NCBI GenBank assembly: GCA_003439945.1
Contig: QVRM01001782.1
Coordinates: forward strand, 992,001 to 1,056,000
Origin: Dermanyssus gallinae
Taxonomy: Eukaryota; Arthropoda; Arachnida; Mesostigmata; Dermanyssidae
Length of the DNA: 64,000 nt
Reading direction: 5' to 3'
Shown here: piece by piece, positions 60,672 to 64,000 of the stretch
Layout of the letters: each line of letters opens with the position of its first letter
Numbering within the stretch: position 1 is the first letter of the stretch
Translations under genes and position numbers: made by a program
The notes under the pieces: generated by a model
Told to the model about the DNA's origin: nothing
Seen by the model: the letters and a program-made list of their open reading frames with translations, nothing else
Databases searched by the model: none

Positions 60672-62725
60672 ACATTATTATTATTATTCTCTCGCGGCAT
60701 CCCCAGTGTTTGCTTGTTTTTGATCGATTTTACTTTTCGGCGTGCTCGGTAACCCATCTCGCCTCGGTGGCGCTGTGGCTCAAATAAGACGATGCGGCAG
60801 TGCAGAAGACCGTCGTGTCCCAAACCAAGCATTTGCCTTTATTCCGCGACGGGATGGTGACACCGTCTGGCTTTTTATCGTCATAGAGCCCAGCCTGGGT
60901 TACAGCATGCGAAGTATTTCCTGTCTTTCGAAGAGATCTCAGAATCACTGCGTTCAATTTGGTGTGCCTAGGAGCCCGGCTGTAGCTCTTGATGATGGAC
61001 GGAGACCATCTTTCTTCACTGGTTTTCCGCATGCCTTGCAAATAAGTGGTTCGCATATTGGCCCGCCGATTCTGAGAGCCGACACTATGCGGAATGAGAT
61101 GTTATCCAGCAGAGCTGCAGTGACAGTAAAGCTCAGATGAACTCCGCCGCTGACGTTCTCTCGCGCGACTAAGAAGACCGCTTGTTCTGTAGGAACCTTA
61201 AGGTTTTCGGTGAACTCACGAACTATGACTTTGCATCTGTAATTGTCCAGCACGCCCTGCGTTGTATGTTTTTTTCCGAGGTCCTGGATGCAGCCTCAAT
61301 TTAACTAGTGTCTCTGCCTCCTACTTAGCTGTTTGCAGCAGGTGGTTACCACTTGGGTTAACTAGTGTCTCTGTCAACCGGCAAAATTCGAATAGTGACG
61401 CTGCATAACATATGTGGGTCAGTTCTGTTGTCCAATCCACCTTTTATGGGCAAGCTTGCTCTTCGCCCGGTGCTGTCCGTGAAGTCAATGTTAAGGAGTC
61501 ACTCAGTGTGTTCCTTGTAGAGTCGTCTTACGATTGCAAGACGCCGGTAATGTGTAGTTGAATTTGGGGGAGCCCAAACTATATCTCCAAACGCATTGTG
61601 CCGTTAATGAGTACATAGCCAACAGACGTGCCTGTGACAAGGCACAGCGTGTATCTACTGAGGTTTTAAAAATACTTTGAGAACTCGCGTACAGCCCGGC
61701 AAAACGGCAGCAATGATTCTGCGTGATTTGTTTCGTTCTTTGGTGTTTCTCCTAACCGTTATAACCTTGCATTTGGCAATGTTCCACGAAAAGTTGTCAT
61801 CCGCGAGTATGTCAGCGACCATCACTTCTGCCGGTCCTCCTAATGTACCATCCTCAAGGTACCAGATGTTCAGCGGCTTTTCATTCGCGCCCCTCATTTG
61901 GAGATTTCCGGACTGAACAAGGCAAAGCCCAGTGAGTCCCCCAGTTGCGCTCCATTTGTCGATTTGAGTAGTTCTTTGTAACACCAGTATAGAAGTGAAG
62001 GATGTATGCAGCTTTTCGATAGCAGCGGCAAAAGTTCCGGCAAGTGTAGTCTCACTTCTTCTAATATTACGTCATGTCGTATCGTGTTAAAAGCATTGCT
62101 AAAGTCTAGCTTGACAGAACCCGCAGGACCGTCTGTTTTGATATATGCTCGTACTGCGTGAAAGGCTCCACGCCTCTCTTTATCCCTCATTGCTTCGGTC
62201 CTAAAGCTTTCATTATGGATTTCTTACTGATGGTGATAGCCACCTTTGCTACCAGCCTTCGGATTGTGAGGACACATGCTACGAGTCTGATTGAACCCCT
62301 GTCTCCCTTTTTAGGGCCGCAAGGTTTGCCCCGTAAAAGATCGTCAGACATAATAAGGCAGGCTGGTGTTACCGAGGCCACCAGAGAGCACACTTCTTAC
62401 AGAAGTTTCACGGAAGAGGGTATGATTTTGTTAAGCTTGTCCCGGAGGTGTCGGGGACGAAACCCATTTAATTCAGGTCCAGATGCTACGGCGAAAGATC
62501 GGACGGCGTCAACAACCAATTTATCATGAACGACGTGTCCTCCTGTTGCTGCTGGTACCTGAAGATCACTTAGACGCTCGTTTGCATTTGCTAACGGAGG
62601 GCCGGGTGCTTTCTTCTTAATTCTTGCCTCGTGTGATTGCTGAATGGTGCTAACGAGTCGACCGAAAGCAGGGTTTGTGCGGCGGAACGCAGTTCACCTT
62701 CAGTCAATTTCCGCTTTGCCATCTT
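60672..62725 (-). pseudogene. LINE with YLDD-type RT and C-terminal nuclease-like domain
   Basis: Minus-strand blocks in order: MAKRKLTEGELRSAAQTLLS (62680-62722); DKLVVDAVRSFAVASGPELN and GFRPRHLRDKL (about 62430-62530); GSIRLVACVLTIRRLVAKVA (fingers, about 62240-62300); GSVKLDFSNAFNTIRHDVIL (palm, about 62060-62120); QLGDSLGFALF (about 61905-61940); NIWYLEDGTLGG (about 61840-61880, catalytic YLDD reading YLED); NIAKCKVI and AVLPGCTRV; CEPLICKACGKPV (about 61045-61085, zinc motif); LYDDKKPDGVTI and KCLVWDTT (about 60820-60895), resembling the PD...D of a restriction-like nuclease; WVTEHAEK (about 60733-60756). It ends in (AAT)n at 60674-60689 after losing the last about 70 residues. Stops and frameshifts occur. 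The clade is undetermined; a nuclease at the C-terminus points to R2/R4/NeSL-like groups rather than APE-type LINEs. Confidence 0.85.
60674..60689 (-). repeat. (TAA)n tail of the minus-strand LINE
   Basis: Five ATT units on plus, (AAT)n on minus, at the junction between the two convergent LINE copies. Confidence 0.85.
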
Positions 62726-64000
62726 CCTCCTAATCGTCGTAATGTGTATCAACTAGTGCATCATATCATATATTGTTGCTGTTACACTTGCCGTCCAGAA
62801 GGTTTGCGAGTGTTTTCAACCGCGAGTCGGTAATGTGACGCCTGAAGATTTAGCATAACGACCGATCATTGGGCCTCCGTGCTGGGATGCATTGCATTAA
62901 TGTTGGCGTTACTAGTAGCTTCTCCCATGACGCATTGTCTTTCCTTGTGTTAAAGTTGGCGAGTACTTTAGCGTATGCCGCGCAGCATATCTCTCTTGAT
63001 TCTCTGTATATCACTTTTACCAATTCTAGTATTTCTTTACATAAAATGTTGTCGTGTCAAGTAAGGCAGACTTGTCGGTGGTTAACGTGCTCGCTTTTGT
63101 TGTGTCCAGCAAATCTATTGATTTGTAGGATGCGTTTTGTCAGCCAATTGTCTGCCGCGTAAACGTATGAGCTTTGCTATAGCTGTTACCATACCACAGA
63201 ATCGATCTCTGAGTATAACCTGTATATCGACGTTTTTATTCGATGCTACGATACATTAAGCTGCTTTAGCCTGAGAAGTGTCTCTTCTAGACAACGACTT
63301 GATAACTAAACATGCATGCTAGACGGAGACCCAAAAATTAAATTAACGTCGTTTTCTTTAAGTGCACATGTTTCATATCTGTAACTCTGCAGTCAGTCTT
63401 TATGTGTACAAATCGGTATAAAGTTGTATCCGTTAGTGAGCTTCTACTATGTGATACGCATGCTGCATTCTTTAGGCATTCATATTGGTAAAAGGCTTGA
63501 TGTATTGCACGGCCTGCCTCTAAGAACTACAGCACAAAACATATATACAAAGCTCTCGGAACCCGGGTTTCAGGGCACTCACGTTTTGCTAGTGAAGAGA
63601 ATCGTGTCATTATTTTTATACTTAATGAATTGTTGCAATTTTTCTCATGAGCTACAAAATTGGGATTCGTGTGTTCTAAAAAGAAGTACAAAGTATCACT
63701 CCTTATTTTAATGTATTTTAAAAATGTGCCCTGAATTTGTACTGTTCGGGTCCGCGCAGTCGTGTACTTAAACTTTGAACTATATCTGAGAAATAGGAGT
63801 TCGTACACTTATTTCGCTATAAGTTGAATTAGTACATATCTAATGGCACGATTGGCTTACAGCCTTCTTTGTCATTACAAATGTCTAAATAAAGAATGTC
63901 AAACATTGTCTGTTTTCCTTCTTCATTGCATGCATAAATGTATACATTTGTAAAGTAACCTGTAATAAAATATTGCGTATATCACTCCAGAGCCACTTAA
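62726..64000. other. No recognisable gene
   Basis: Upstream of the LINE (on its minus strand) no further motif is visible. ORFs of 93-97 codons on both strands are unrecognised. Confidence 0.45.

Overview
The window looks like a piece of animal nuclear genome, most likely from an arthropod. There are no bacterial operons, no ribosome-binding sites and no long intact genes. Short ORFs, dozens of (TA)n and (TAA)n microsatellites, and many broken mariner-type transposons and non-LTR retrotransposons fill it. The transposon mix and the wording of the one host exon would fit a chelicerate such as a parasitiform mite. That is my impression and the sequence alone does not prove it.

I recognise only one host protein-coding exon: 44646-44849 (+). 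It is 204 bases, 68 codons, phase 0 at both ends, between an AG acceptor and a GT donor, and it encodes the core of the CG-1 DNA-binding domain of CAMTA (calmodulin-binding transcription activator). I cannot find the neighbouring CAMTA exons on either side, so much of the window may be long CAMTA introns plus sequence upstream or downstream. A mariner copy and a 112-base (TA)n array end only 65 bases before this exon.

Layout. 1-9.3 kb: GC-rich and AT-rich noncoding DNA, a broken Tc1/mariner-superfamily transposase (2.4-3.4 kb), a 37-bp hairpin (7.85 kb) and the 3' end of another transposase (8.9-9.3 kb, minus). 10.0-11.9 kb: a full-length dead mariner (minus) followed by an inverted 3' fragment of the same family. 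16.3 kb: retrotransposon C-terminal tail. 18.2-21.2 kb: a 5'-truncated CR1/Jockey-like LINE and an R1-like LINE, both minus. 22.6 and 25.6-26.3 kb: two fold-back elements. 28.6-30.4 kb: a second R1-like LINE with an internal tandem duplication. 32.6-33.2 kb: another transposase relic. 38.5 kb: an irritans-like mariner relic. 40.6-42.0 kb: a head-to-tail chain of 5'-truncated LINE tails joined at (TAA)n tracts. 43.2-44.5 kb: full-length dead mariner. 44.65 kb: CAMTA exon. 47.8 kb: a different mariner fragment. 48.9 kb: LINE shred. 49.9 and 57.9 kb: relatives of the 25.6-kb fold-back element. 53.3-54.0 kb: a mauritiana/mellifera-like mariner relic. 59.2-62.7 kb: two convergent copies of the LINE family whose tails also make up the 40.6-42.0 kb chain. 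GC-rich islands with triplet repeats and poly-G tracts lie between these (4.0-4.6, 8.3-8.85, 13.5-15.7, 16.7-18.1, 23.5-24.5, 27.4-28.0, 36.5-37.7, 45.4-46.7, 56.2-57.4 kb) and hold no gene I can defend.

The genes do not form a pathway. The coherent story is mobile-element ecology around one transcription-factor exon: TA-targeting transposons sit at (TA)n tracts, and a retrotransposon family sits at (TAA)n tracts. Every transposase and reverse transcriptase seen here is visibly broken.
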